46,926 nucleotides of DNA from Deltaproteobacteria bacterium. GTDB taxonomy: Bacteria > Desulfobacterota > WTBG01 > JAGOGO01. The notes below the pieces were generated by a model. It was given only the letters and a program-made list of their open reading frames with translations. It searched no databases and was not told the origin of the DNA. The DNA is taken from NCBI GenBank assembly GCA_017996625.1, contig JAGOGO010000007.1, positions 1 to 46,926 on the forward strand, written 5' to 3'. The first letter of the stretch is position 1. Each line of letters begins with the position of its first letter. Position numbers and translations under genes: made by a program. This document shows positions 33,798-42,652 of this stretch, piece by piece.

Positions 33798-35420
33798 TCA
33801 CACGGTAACGGTTTTTCCCTGTTGGGTAATGATGTACTCCAGGTGCTGCCAAAGTTCAGAGAAGAGAGACGCGTCGAAAGCAGGCAGCGGCTTCAATCCT
33901 TCTTTGGTTGCGGCATGCAGTTTTCCCTCGGCGAGCAGCCGGGCAAGAATCTCTGCCCCCAAGGCGAAACGCCGACTGTGCTGCCGGCAGGCTTCAAGGG
34001 CGTCGAAAATTGGCAGCTCCTGACCGTGCACAGAAACTGCCTTGATGAAGTTAATGATTCGGCTTGTGACAAAGAGGGTGTATACTGCGTTTCTCGGAGC
34101 GTTTGGCTGATTCACGCCAAGTCCACAGAGTCGGGCCCGGATCATATCCTGCTCAGACGGATCGGGAAAAGCCTCTGCTGCTGCGGTCCGAGGACAGAGA
34201 TAAAAGGGTGAAGCTCCGATGAGAACAGGCAGCCGACTATGAAACACCAGCGTCTGAATCATGGAGGAAATGCTTTCCTGCGGGAGTCCCAAAATCTGGT
34301 ACGAGACGATATCAAAACCGAGTGCGTGTGCCTCCTGCACCACGTTCCGGTATCGCTCAAGGTCAAAGGGTCTTCGGCAGCTGTGGTGAACTTCCGGGTC
34401 CGTACTTACCAGTGAAAGATTCAAGTGCTTGAACCCTGCCTGCTTCATGAGAGTCATGAGCTCGGCATCGAGATGGTGGTAGAGAATGCCGTTCATTGCG
34501 AGAAGCTCAATACTCCGAGCCGGAAACCGGCGAATGATTTGGCGGCAGAGCAGGATCAGCGCTTCTCGGTCGCCGGCAAGGTTGTCGTCTTCAAAATCGA
34601 AAACGCGGTATCCTTGACCATAACGGTGCGTTATCTCATCCGTAATGCTTGCCGTTGAGCGCCGTCGATAGTGGTACCCGAACGTAGTGTGCACGGAACA
34701 AAAGGAACACTGAAACGGACAGCCGCGGGAGGTAAGAATGGTACAGAGCGGCCGGCCTTCATACGTATAGGTTTCGGGAGAAAAGTCGGACAAATCAGGT
34801 ATGGGCAGTTCCTCTAGTGAATACGGCTCAGCGAGTGGATTCAGCATGATCGTTTCGGCCTGTTTGTATGCGAGGTTTGGTACCTGGGCCAGCGGTGTTC
34901 CCCGGGCGTATGCCTGGAGAAATTCAACCAGAGCCCGCTCTCCTTCACCGCGAATGACGTAGTCAATCGCATGGTGCTGAAGCATATGCTCAGCCATGGC
35001 TGAAGCATGAGATCCTCCCACCAGAATGGGAGCTGCGGTCCGCTTTCGGATTGCCTCTGCACACTGCACAACTTCCCGGCAGTAAGGGGTGAACAGGGAA
35101 GAAATGCCTACCAGATCAGGCGATTCGGCAGCCACTGTGTCTGCGATGGTTTCGAAGCTGGCCCCAAAGTGATAGTACTGATGAAAGGTTGAAAAGGGAC
35201 TCTGGTCGGGGTACCGGTAGAACTTCTTGAGATAGCTCAGTGCACGTGGTATCGGAATAGTACGCCGGCCCCATCCCTGATGAAAGTCCCTGATTACGAC
35301 ATCGATCTGCGGCAGGTGCTTCTTCACTGCTGCCTTGAGGCAGGCGAGCCCTAACGGCTGAAGTCGTACCGTCGTGTCATAGAAATCCTGAACTGGAGAT
35401 TGCAGCAGGACAAGCTTCAT
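33798..35420 (-). CDS. B12-binding-domain radical SAM protein
   Basis: A 540-residue enzyme with an N-terminal cobalamin-binding Rossmann region (about 1-180; DLVGISSLFTPYCREVV and PILVGGSHASAMAEHML) and a radical SAM core with the [4Fe-4S] motif CPFQCSFC (about 232-239) in ILTSRGCPFQCSFC. GQGYRVFDFEDDNLAGD is the typical beta-2/3 region. Usually such proteins methylate or rearrange unreactive carbons; the substrate is unknown. The cobalamin site lacks a clear DxHxxG motif (it reads VVIRDFHQGWG), so B12 may be held base-off or not at all. The start MKLVLLQSP at 35420 looks natural; 35435 is an alternative. Divergent from the small exported protein at 35.6 kb. Confidence 0.88.
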   Translation of the reverse strand: MKLVLLQSPVQDFYDTTVRLQPLGLACLKAAVKKHLPQIDVVIRDFHQGWGRRTIPIPRALSYLKKFYRYPDQSPFSTFHQYYHFGASFETIADTVAAESPDLVGISSLFTPYCREVVQCAEAIRKRTAAPILVGGSHASAMAEHMLQHHAIDYVIRGEGERALVEFLQAYARGTPLAQVPNLAYKQAETIMLNPLAEPYSLEELPIPDLSDFSPETYTYEGRPLCTILTSRGCPFQCSFCSVHTTFGYHYRRRSTASITDEITHRYGQGYRVFDFEDDNLAGDREALILLCRQIIRRFPARSIELLAMNGILYHHLDAELMTLMKQAGFKHLNLSLVSTDPEVHHSCRRPFDLERYRNVVQEAHALGFDIVSYQILGLPQESISSMIQTLVFHSRLPVLIGASPFYLCPRTAAAEAFPDPSEQDMIRARLCGLGVNQPNAPRNAVYTLFVTSRIINFIKAVSVHGQELPIFDALEACRQHSRRFALGAEILARLLAEGKLHAATKEGLKPLPAFDASLFSELWQHLEYIITQQGKTVTV

Positions 35421-35498
35421 CGGTGCAGCCCGCATCGAAACTGTGAAATGGTCAGCTGAAACAGCATCAGCAGGTGCTTGACGAAAAACGTTTACTTT

Positions 35499-35537
35499 CC
35501 TGATCGGATCAGGATAATGGTAAAAACATTTTTACCA
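35499..35537. promoter_or_regulatory. Two perfect palindromes in a divergent promoter region
   Basis: CCTGATC-G-GATCAGG (35499-35513) and TGGTAAAAA-ca-TTTTTACCA (35518-35537) lie four bases apart between the radical SAM gene and the small exported protein. Their placement suggests operator sites; a TTGACG at 35479 could be a -35 box. Confidence 0.45.
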
Positions 35538-35635
35538 CCATCCTTGCCAAGAATGAAGTAACCAGGCGCTGTTTTCTTCCGACTAATGGAAGTGACGAGA
35601 ACGTAACCAGTAGTAGTACTTAGGAGAATCAAAAT

Positions 35636-35995
35636 ATGAGAAGAACGATTGGCGTGGTAGTCATGATCGCTTTGTTTTTGCTTGCACCCAGCAGTGCCCG
35701 GGCGGGTACGTTTGATACTGCCGGTTTGGGCGTAGCGTCGGTGCTCTGCAGCGTTGTCTACTCACCGGTCAAGGTGATTTATGCTGCTGCCGGTCTGGTA
35801 ACCGGGAGCCTGGCGTACCTGGTTACGATCGGCGATACCGAGACGGTCAACAACATCTGGGTTCCCACGATGCGTGGCACCTACATCATAACCCCGGATA
35901 TTCTCACCGGCGAAGAGGACGTCCACTTTATCGGCCATTTCGAGGATCAGGATTTCCAGCAACAGCAGGAGCAGCAGCAACAGCCGGTATCGTAA
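35636..35995 (+). CDS. Small exported protein of unknown function
   Basis: A 119-residue protein with a clear signal peptide (MRRTIGVVVMIALFLLAPSS, cleavage after ARA at 23). A second hydrophobic region follows (about 32-66, with SPVKVIYAAAGLVTGSLAYL). The conserved-looking DTETVNNIWVPTMRGTYIIT, PDILTGEEDVHFIGH and a Gln-rich tail complete it. AGGAG precedes the ATG. The second hydrophobic segment suggests it stays in the inner membrane or outer envelope. Family not recognised, though the GTYIITPDILTGEE block looks like a conserved domain rather than chance sequence. Confidence 0.75.
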   Translation: MRRTIGVVVMIALFLLAPSSARAGTFDTAGLGVASVLCSVVYSPVKVIYAAAGLVTGSLAYLVTIGDTETVNNIWVPTMRGTYIITPDILTGEEDVHFIGHFEDQDFQQQQEQQQQPVS

Positions 35996-36176
35996 GGGGC
36001 GGTTTTCAGAGACGGATGAAAAAATCTGACTTTGTATCCCAAAATGGTCTAGATCACTGTCGTGATGTTAAAGGTTGCTGGAAAAAGGGTATAGCTTACG
36101 ATCAGACACAACTCCTGTAAGGCTTGAAAGGCTGCTTCCACGAAAGCTGAGGGTGTGAGTCGCCAATACCGTCATT

Positions 36177-36226
36177 CCCGCGAAGGCGGGCTGCGCGTCA
36201 GTTCAATATCCCCCGCCGAAGGCGGG
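36177..36226. repeat. Two CCCGC hairpin repeats in tandem
   Basis: CCCGC-gaag-GCGGG (36177-36190) and CCCGCC-gaa-GGCGGG (36212-36226), set in GTCATTCCCGCGAAGGCGGG and CGAAGGCGGGAATCCAG. The text matches, inverted, the copy at 42502-42521. The two copies therefore lie on either side of the R-M/HEPN region in opposite orientation. Confidence 0.65.
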
Positions 36227-36276
36227 AATCCAGTATTTTTGGTAACGCATAAAGCCCAGCGTAGTGATTAGATGGC

Positions 36277-38925
36277 TCAATTCACGTTATTGTCTCGCGC
36301 CACCACCGCTCTAATCGCTCCCCAATCCATTCCCCTGGGCATAACGAAGAGACACGCTCCTCCGCTCTTCAGCGCCCATAATTCGCCCAGCCGCCGCTTC
36401 TCCTTAGAGTCGTCGTTGCTCCAGCGGTCTGCTCCCTTGTACTCGACTACCAGGTAGCGGCCGTCTTTGAGCTTGCAGACAAAATCAGGGTAGAATTTGT
36501 CGGTAGAGGTTTGAAGCCAAAAAGAGAAATTCGGTTGGCGATCAAGATTGCGAACCCAGTATTCTGTCTCTTCCATGTGGTCGATGAACCGAGCGCAGAG
36601 AAATTCCTCGCCTTTGTCGGCGAAATCGCCTACCTTCGAATAGTAATGTCTTCTGAAGCTCTCCGAAGCTGCGCAAGGGAATCTCATGGGATACTGGTCG
36701 CGTGCGAACGAGAAGCACCGCTCCGGTGAGACTATTATCTTAGACCCATCATCCTCAAAGAGCAGCTTCTGATGGATTTGTTGACGTGCTTGCTGACGAT
36801 AGTTTTTGATCTTTTGTTCGGCTATTTTGCGCAGGTCGAACTTCCTGCGCAGGAGTTGACCCAGCGTCATGCCGCGATTGTCGAGCAGGTCACCCACCAT
36901 TGCGGTGAGGAAAATCTCTTTTTGCTCGGATGCAATTTCGATGAAACGAAGATTTGTATCCAGCCATGAAATGAGCGCAGCCTCGGTCCAATTGCCTATT
37001 TCCTCGATAAGCTGCAGCTGGCGATTGAGATCGTGAATGAACCTGCTTCTGATTTTTCCGTCAGCCGCGATATCGATTTCACCAAATTCCCCTTCTTCCC
37101 TGGACAAGAGAGCAAATTCTTCCGGTGTCAACCGGGGATCAAAGGCGGTCAAATCCCAGCCTTCTCCGAGGAGATGATCCTCTTCGAACAGCTCCAGTTG
37201 ATTGCCTCGCTTGATGCACAGCAGGGGAATATAAAACATTTTTCCCCGCTCCGCAGGGCTCTTGTAGAGCTCAGTCAGGTCATCCCGATACTGGCGTATT
37301 GCCGTGATCCAGGTGGAACGAGCAGAATCAGAAATAAAGCACCGGCTGATTTCCTCTTGCTCTTCAGGTTGCAGATATGCTTTTACCGTGACCGTTTTGT
37401 TGGCTTCATCGATGATGATCTTTTCCTTGATACCTGGTGAGAGTCTGTATGGATCAGGCACTTCCTGTAAGGGAATGGTCGTGTGCAGCGTCTGCTCCCT
37501 TGTGAAGTGGAGCAGTAATTGGCTGGGTGCAACCGGGGTAATAAAATCCCGCGCCTCTTGTTTATTAAAGCCATTTTCAACTAAAGCATCTTCGAGACTC
37601 TGCGCAGCCAGCACAAAGTTCGGAGATGCAACAAAAGCATAAGCACGGCCCAGATCCTCAACAGCATACTTGCGGCAATACGGAAGTCGCAAGACCCTGC
37701 CGAGGATTTGCTCCACTGCTCCGCTTGAGCGCTGCTCAGCAAGAGAACACAAGACATACGCGAAAGGACAGTCCCATCCTTCACGAAGAGCCTGGACGGT
37801 GATGATGTAGCGGATTTCACAGGTCTTGAATGCCAGATCAATTCCTTCCAGACCTCTGTCCTCACCAGTAGCGCGGGCGATCTGATTCTCGGGAATGTGA
37901 TGGTCTTCAAGGAGGCTTTTCTCAATGACTTCTACCGTCAATGTTTCCCTGTCCTTACGGCGCGGCTGAGCCTGGAGGAGCATGATCGGGCGAATATAGT
38001 CGCCGCCTCTTCGATGGGCGAGCAATGCCTTGCTCTCCAAGTCGTTGCGTCGGGCAATGGCGTCGCCAAGCAGAGCCTGCCAGTCGGTTCGCGTCTCCAG
38101 CAGAATTGGCAACTTGATCATATCCTCTGCTTTCAATTCGGCTGCGGAGGTACTGTGAAGGACATTGCTCGGGTTTCTGCTGCTATCGGGAGTAGCGGTG
38201 AATTCGATAATGGCTGACGGACGGAAGCGGGCGAGGGTATCGAAGGAAAGCTCGGTGCGGGCATTGTGTGCCTCGTCCACGATTACCAAAGGACGATGAA
38301 TTCGCATCACGTTTTCCAGTGAGCATGGTACAACGCCGTTTTCATCTCGATACAGTATTTCGCGAATTTCTTGCGGTATATTCGTGAAATGGTGCTGAAG
38401 CGCCCCGGCGGTGTCATACACTTTTCGGCCCTCTTTATCTTCAACCCGGAACGCCTGCAAGGTGGCGACGATGATAACAGTAGCGCCGAGCATAGTGCCG
38501 TGATGTAAACTGAGAGCCTCGGTTATGTCCATTACCTCCACTGTGCCCACCGTGCTCTCTAAGGCCTGCCGGTAAAAGTGATCACGATCACGAAGCGCCT
38601 TCAGCGTCTGCTCTCGAATTGCATTAGAAGGCACCAGCCAGAGCACCAGAGATTGGTCCTGCTTCAGGTACTCTTTGTTGGCAACTGCTACTGCATGACA
38701 TGCAAGCAGGGTTTTCCCGCCGCCGGTGGGAAGCCGCAGACACACATAGGGAATATCTGCCAAGGCGGATGGTTCTTTGATGGGTCGGTAGGAAAGGCCT
38801 TGTCCCCCAAGCTCCTCAGAGACTTTGTAGAAGGCAAGCGATGCATCCTTCAGCTCATCACATGCGGACAGATACCGCTGCAGCGATTCCAGCGCTTTTT
38901 CCTGGTAGGTTTTCAACTGGAGCAT
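36277..38925 (-). CDS. Type III restriction endonuclease subunit Res
   Basis: The ATP-dependent restriction subunit of a Type III system. The 882-residue protein has a superfamily 2 helicase core: Walker A LPTGGGKTLLA (65-75), DEAH in IVDEAHNART (about 217), TATPDSS, and the C-terminal helicase motif EQILGRVLRLPYC. The far C-terminus has a PD-(D/E)xK nuclease site, FYPDFV (Asp814) and VVEYKG (Glu828, Lys830). It complexes with Mod and cuts DNA after meeting head-to-head sites. Its ATG shares one base with the mod stop (TGATG). No frameshift is seen. Confidence 0.95.
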   Translation of the reverse strand: MLQLKTYQEKALESLQRYLSACDELKDASLAFYKVSEELGGQGLSYRPIKEPSALADIPYVCLRLPTGGGKTLLACHAVAVANKEYLKQDQSLVLWLVPSNAIREQTLKALRDRDHFYRQALESTVGTVEVMDITEALSLHHGTMLGATVIIVATLQAFRVEDKEGRKVYDTAGALQHHFTNIPQEIREILYRDENGVVPCSLENVMRIHRPLVIVDEAHNARTELSFDTLARFRPSAIIEFTATPDSSRNPSNVLHSTSAAELKAEDMIKLPILLETRTDWQALLGDAIARRNDLESKALLAHRRGGDYIRPIMLLQAQPRRKDRETLTVEVIEKSLLEDHHIPENQIARATGEDRGLEGIDLAFKTCEIRYIITVQALREGWDCPFAYVLCSLAEQRSSGAVEQILGRVLRLPYCRKYAVEDLGRAYAFVASPNFVLAAQSLEDALVENGFNKQEARDFITPVAPSQLLLHFTREQTLHTTIPLQEVPDPYRLSPGIKEKIIIDEANKTVTVKAYLQPEEQEEISRCFISDSARSTWITAIRQYRDDLTELYKSPAERGKMFYIPLLCIKRGNQLELFEEDHLLGEGWDLTAFDPRLTPEEFALLSREEGEFGEIDIAADGKIRSRFIHDLNRQLQLIEEIGNWTEAALISWLDTNLRFIEIASEQKEIFLTAMVGDLLDNRGMTLGQLLRRKFDLRKIAEQKIKNYRQQARQQIHQKLLFEDDGSKIIVSPERCFSFARDQYPMRFPCAASESFRRHYYSKVGDFADKGEEFLCARFIDHMEETEYWVRNLDRQPNFSFWLQTSTDKFYPDFVCKLKDGRYLVVEYKGADRWSNDDSKEKRRLGELWALKSGGACLFVMPRGMDWGAIRAVVARDNNVN

Positions 38926-40538
38926 CAGCGCACTCGTATCTCATAGGGGATTTGTCGAAAAATGATATTCTCCTTCTTCAACCGTTCGGGGCTGAGCCGG
39001 CAGGCAGTTCCATAAATCACCTTCCGGCCGTCATGCTGCGGCAGATCAGCCAAGACTGCTTGCGTCAGCACATTGCCGCCTTGGGGGTGTTTGTCTTTAA
39101 GAATGCCATTATAAAGCAGGTAGACTGCAGTATCTCTGAGGATACCGATCAAAGGGCTGGTTCCCGGCGATTCCTGTGTAATCGGTTGTCCGGTCTCAGT
39201 GAAGAATACATGCCGGCTAAGATCGGCAAAGCTCACACCACTATTGATTCTTCCGTGTTCATCGAAGCACGGTGCACCCAAGGTGCAATAGCGGAAGCCG
39301 CTGCCGAGGCCCTCGACCAATGTTCCATCAGACTTTGTGTAGCCGTTGCACACCCGCCGCAAGCGTTCCGCAGTTACGGTTTTGCAGATGGCAGCGTCCA
39401 TCTCCACAAGAATGAATCGCCGGTTCCCGCCGTCTTCTTTGTTCATTTGCATGACTGCATGGCCCGTAGTGCCGGAGCCGGAGAATGAATCGAGAATGAG
39501 AGAGTCTTTACCAGATGCTATTTCCAGTATGCGCTTGATAAGGCGAGTCGGTTTGGGTGTGATAAAGACTGACTGAGAATCATCGAAGTCGCATATGGCT
39601 ACCAGCTCTTTCTTTGCTTCCTGCGTATGTCCAACTTCTTGGTAGGTCCAAAGTGTTTGAGGCACAACCCCTTGCTTGACCTCTGACAAGAATCTTTTGA
39701 CTGCTGGAATGTTACTCCCGTTTTCACCCCACCAAATACGATTATCAGCATCTAGCTCCTTGAACTTCTCCTCTGAATAAATCCAATATCGCCCCCTTGG
39801 CGGACCGGATATTGTTCGTCCGGCTGGGGTCTGAAGTGAATAAGTTCCTTTGCTATAAAAATTCCTAGCAGACATCCCATCCATTCGCCATGGTCCTCTA
39901 GGATCATTGTCGAGATTCTTGTAAGCCTTGTCTTGCTTCTCACTTCGAGCTACCAAATTGGGTTTCCATCGAGTGGCATTTCTCGCATAAACAACAATGA
40001 AGTCATGGTCCTCAGAAAAGTGCCGTGCCGAGTTTTTTGGTGAGTACACCTTCTGCCAAATAACGGTTGTGATAAAGTTTTTCTCCCCAAAGATTTCGTC
40101 CATCACCGCCCGCAGATTATGCTTCTCATTATCGTCAATGCTGATGAATATCGCTCCATCTTCCCGCAGCATCTGCCGCAGCAAGGATAAGCGTGGGTAC
40201 ATCATGCAAAGCCAGCGATCATGACGGTCGAGGGTCTCACCCTCTCCGCCAACAACCTTTCCCAACCACTTTCGTATCTCCGGGCTGTTTACGTTATCGT
40301 TGTAAACCCAATTTTCGTTACCCGTGTTGTACGGCGGATCGATGTAGATGCACTTCACCTGCCCGGCATAGTAAGGGAGAAGAGCCTTGAGTGCGGTGAG
40401 ATTGTCGCCCTCGACCAGCAAGTTGCCAGCTCCTGTCTCGCCAACAGAAAAGTCAGCTTCCTCTCTCAAGAGGTGAAACGACACCTCATGATGATGATTG
40501 ATAACAGCCTTCTTTCCGATCCAATCTAATGTAGGCAC
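38925..40538 (-). CDS. Type III DNA methyltransferase subunit Mod (adenine-N6)
   Basis: The sequence-recognising methyltransferase of the Type III system. The 537-residue protein shows catalytic motif IV as DPPYNTGNE (Asp67) ahead of the AdoMet motif FSGSGTTGHAV (about 349), the beta-class order expected of Mod. The target-recognition region lies between (about 150-300). LLVEGDNLTALKALLPYY near the start is typical. The start is GTG with AGGA eight bases upstream. It is the first gene of the mod-res operon and divergent from the HEPN cassette. I saw no simple-sequence tract suggesting phase variation. The recognition site cannot be predicted. Confidence 0.95.
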   Translation of the reverse strand: MPTLDWIGKKAVINHHHEVSFHLLREEADFSVGETGAGNLLVEGDNLTALKALLPYYAGQVKCIYIDPPYNTGNENWVYNDNVNSPEIRKWLGKVVGGEGETLDRHDRWLCMMYPRLSLLRQMLREDGAIFISIDDNEKHNLRAVMDEIFGEKNFITTVIWQKVYSPKNSARHFSEDHDFIVVYARNATRWKPNLVARSEKQDKAYKNLDNDPRGPWRMDGMSARNFYSKGTYSLQTPAGRTISGPPRGRYWIYSEEKFKELDADNRIWWGENGSNIPAVKRFLSEVKQGVVPQTLWTYQEVGHTQEAKKELVAICDFDDSQSVFITPKPTRLIKRILEIASGKDSLILDSFSGSGTTGHAVMQMNKEDGGNRRFILVEMDAAICKTVTAERLRRVCNGYTKSDGTLVEGLGSGFRYCTLGAPCFDEHGRINSGVSFADLSRHVFFTETGQPITQESPGTSPLIGILRDTAVYLLYNGILKDKHPQGGNVLTQAVLADLPQHDGRKVIYGTACRLSPERLKKENIIFRQIPYEIRVR

Positions 40539-40725
40539 AGTGGCATCCTAAGAGGCTAAAATGATGTCATAATCAGAGAAGCAACCCATGGAATAGCCAT
40601 ATCATGATCGGTACAAAGTTTAAAGGAGAAATTTGTTCAGGCTAGAACAAACGACAGTTGCGGCCCGAGAGCTGGTACGAGAACAGCTACAGAAGAGGAG
40701 CAATTTGATGTTTTGGGAAATTCTC

Positions 40726-40755
40726 TTGACAGAAATGCAAACAATTTCATATTAT
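40726..40755 (+). promoter_or_regulatory. Sigma-70-type promoter of the three-gene HEPN cassette
   Basis: TTGACA (40726-40731) and TATTAT (40750-40755), 18-base spacer. Start near 40762, about 30 bases before the first ATG. It shows that the cassette has its own expression, facing away from mod-res. Confidence 0.65.
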
Positions 40756-40792
40756 TTTCTGTATTACTCCTATCCGACCTCCGGGAAAAGCA

Positions 40793-41443
40793 ATGAACCT
40801 AACTTTATCCAATTTCTCTATAGTTGTCCTCGCACAAGCTCATAATCCAACAGTATTGAATCCCGACTTCCTAAAGAACAATCATATCGTTAACGAGGAA
40901 TGGACACCAAAGATCGTCATTTGCACACCTCCAGTGGCCCAGGTGGTCTATGAGGAAGGAATATCCATTATTGCAGAGTTTGAAAGGCTTCAGTTCATAG
41001 ACACTGTATTGGAGAGAATACCTGAAAACTCTCCCGTACCGAATATTGCTACCAAATACATCCAAACGCTTCCACACGTAAGATATATAGCCGCTGGCAT
41101 TAATTTTGACGGCCACTGCCTTTTTTCGGATAGCAAGTCGGCAAGTGCATTTATTTCAGAGAAGTTTATCAAGGCTGGACCTTGGTTGACCACAGACCAG
41201 AATGCAGATATTAGCATCACATTTGCTTATCCCTATAATAACAAGAAAAAAAGTATATCCTTGAGACCTGGCGAGATAAGCCAATCAAATGGTGAGCGGT
41301 TGCCCGGGATTCTCGTAAATGCCAACTACCATTTTGGCATTGCGGAAAGCGAGTTGAACCTGCTCGAATCTTTTGTTGCGAGCTGGCATGATCCCTATAG
41401 GGATTTTGAGCACTTCACTATGGAAGTGTTCGGTGAGGAGTAA
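40793..41443 (+). CDS. Unknown protein, first gene of the HEPN cassette
   Basis: A 216-residue soluble protein of no family I can name. Its start MNLTLSNFSIVVLAQAHNPT, then VLNPDFLKNN, TPPVAQVVYEEGISIIAEFE and a Gly-rich ITFAYPYNN stretch suggest a mixed alpha/beta fold. The C-terminal region has NANYHFGIAESELNLLESF. A GGGAAA ribosome site and the promoter at 40726 support this ATG. The gene ends two bases before the ATG of the next. The region looks more AT-rich than its surroundings (many AAA, ATA and TTT codons), suggesting transfer. It could be a sensor or scaffold for the HEPN protein; this is inference only. Confidence 0.75.
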   Translation: MNLTLSNFSIVVLAQAHNPTVLNPDFLKNNHIVNEEWTPKIVICTPPVAQVVYEEGISIIAEFERLQFIDTVLERIPENSPVPNIATKYIQTLPHVRYIAAGINFDGHCLFSDSKSASAFISEKFIKAGPWLTTDQNADISITFAYPYNNKKKSISLRPGEISQSNGERLPGILVNANYHFGIAESELNLLESFVASWHDPYRDFEHFTMEVFGEE

Positions 41444-41444
41444 T

Positions 41445-42011
41445 ATGCAGACCTTACCAAAAGATATAAGTGGCTATGTATTAGGGGCGGTATACGATGC
41501 TTGGCGTGATATAAGCACTAACGAAGATATGAGCGAGAATACTCCTCAGGGATTAACACTCCATTCCGTCCATATAATAGCTTCGCCAACTACAGCCTAT
41601 GCCAATCAAGGTCGTCTTGAAGCGATTGCAGGTCAATGGGAAATCACCGCAGATGGTGTCCTCACCAAACCCAAGTATAATAACCGATCGACGACGCCCA
41701 AAAAAGCCTTCCATTCGCCACAACTGAACAAAGACGTTGTTGAATATGCCATCCAGAACAGTATCCCCATAGCGGACATTGGTATGTATTATGATCTTCT
41801 CTATAGAAATCTGAGCGGGACGCAAGAGGTAGAGGTGTCCCTTGTTTCCGACTATGAAATAGAGAACTACTGCCTGATTGGATTTGCAGTTAAAGCGAAG
41901 AGCTCAATTGAAGATTTGCTCGAAAACGAAGAGAAGTTTAAGAAGGTAGCCCGCAAGCTGGTTTCAAGAGAATCAAGAGCCCACTTTGTTCTCACCCTTG
42001 AAGTCGTCTGA
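41445..42011 (+). CDS. Unknown protein, second gene of the HEPN cassette
   Basis: A 188-residue soluble protein, family not recognised. It begins MQTLPKDISGYVLGAVYDAW with GGTGAGGAG as ribosome site inside the end of the previous gene. Visible segments are HSVHIIASPTTAYANQGRLE, a basic loop (KPKYNNRSTTPKKAFHS, about 75-91) that could touch nucleic acid, VEVSLVSDYEIENYCLIGFA, and a charged helix DLLENEEKFKKVARKLVSRE near the end. The one-base gap from the previous gene and the one-base overlap with the next (TGATG) make this a translationally coupled unit. Role unknown. Confidence 0.75.
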   Translation: MQTLPKDISGYVLGAVYDAWRDISTNEDMSENTPQGLTLHSVHIIASPTTAYANQGRLEAIAGQWEITADGVLTKPKYNNRSTTPKKAFHSPQLNKDVVEYAIQNSIPIADIGMYYDLLYRNLSGTQEVEVSLVSDYEIENYCLIGFAVKAKSSIEDLLENEEKFKKVARKLVSRESRAHFVLTLEVV

Positions 42012-42421
42012 TGGAAGCAAAAGAATTCTTAGACGTTGCACAAAGACTATGTGCGTCTCATCACGAGGCTGATCGACGTACCTCTGTGAGCAGAGCATAT
42101 TATGCCGTCTTCAATCATATCAAGCCAGTCCTCGAGTCATTTGGTGTAACCTTTTCTTCTGAAGCACACGACCATACAAAAATCTATAAGTATCTTAATA
42201 ACGCTGGCCTTGAAGACGCGGAAAGTGTTGCTCACGATTTAACTAGTCTTAGAAAAATTAGAGGTAGAGCAGACTACGACATGAAGTATTCGGGCTTTGA
42301 GCGAAACAATTGTTTGCTCTGGTACCAGAAGGCTAAGCGTTGCATTAATGATTTTGATCGAGTAGATAAAAAAGCTCTCAGAAAAAACATCGGTGAATAC
42401 CGATCCAAAATAAATGAATAA
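42011..42421 (+). CDS. HEPN-domain protein, third gene of the cassette
   Basis: A 136-residue helical protein with the HEPN pattern: EFLDVAQRLCASHHEADRRT, then SVSRAYYAVFNHIKPVL (25-41), and LRKIRGRADYDM (80-91). HEPN domains are often RNases or RNA-binding partners in toxin-antitoxin, abortive infection and CRISPR-linked systems. The catalytic Rx4-6H motif of RNase members is not evident (the segment reads RGRADYD without His), so it may be a binding or inactive form. It belongs to the SRAYYA/ADY subgroup that is frequent near mobile and defence genes. Stop and start overlap with the previous gene by one base. Confidence 0.85.
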   Translation: MEAKEFLDVAQRLCASHHEADRRTSVSRAYYAVFNHIKPVLESFGVTFSSEAHDHTKIYKYLNNAGLEDAESVAHDLTSLRKIRGRADYDMKYSGFERNNCLLWYQKAKRCINDFDRVDKKALRKNIGEYRSKINE

Positions 42422-42501
42422 ATATCAGCAGCGGCTGTGTAACAAGTTGCCTTTCAACGGAAAGCGGGCCCTTGTGTTTCTTGTATCGCTGAAATACCTA
42501 G

Positions 42502-42521
42502 ATTCCCGCCTTCGCGGGAAT
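42502..42521. repeat. ATTCCCGC hairpin repeat
   Basis: ATTCCCGC-cttc-GCGGGAAT, a perfect 8-bp stem, followed by GACGGT. It is the inverted counterpart of the tandem copies at 36177-36226 and has the ATTCCC-N8-GGGAAT layout of the dRS3-type repeats known from Neisseria. The rest of 42422-42652 shows no gene. Confidence 0.65.
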
Positions 42522-42652
42522 GACGGTAGCCTCGTTGTTGCCGAATTTTTGCTTCTTCAGCAATGACTGATCATCCTTGTTCCTCGGTCTTTTTTCATAT
42601 CCATTAGCACAGTCTCGCTTATAGAACAGACTACTCAGCACTGTGAGGCAGT

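Noticed and set aside
40633-40845. Possible 70-residue protein at the start of the HEPN cassette (TTG with AAGGAG nearby)
   Set aside because: It contains the cassette promoter and overlaps the first cassette gene in another frame; the tail looks random. A small peptide cannot be fully excluded.
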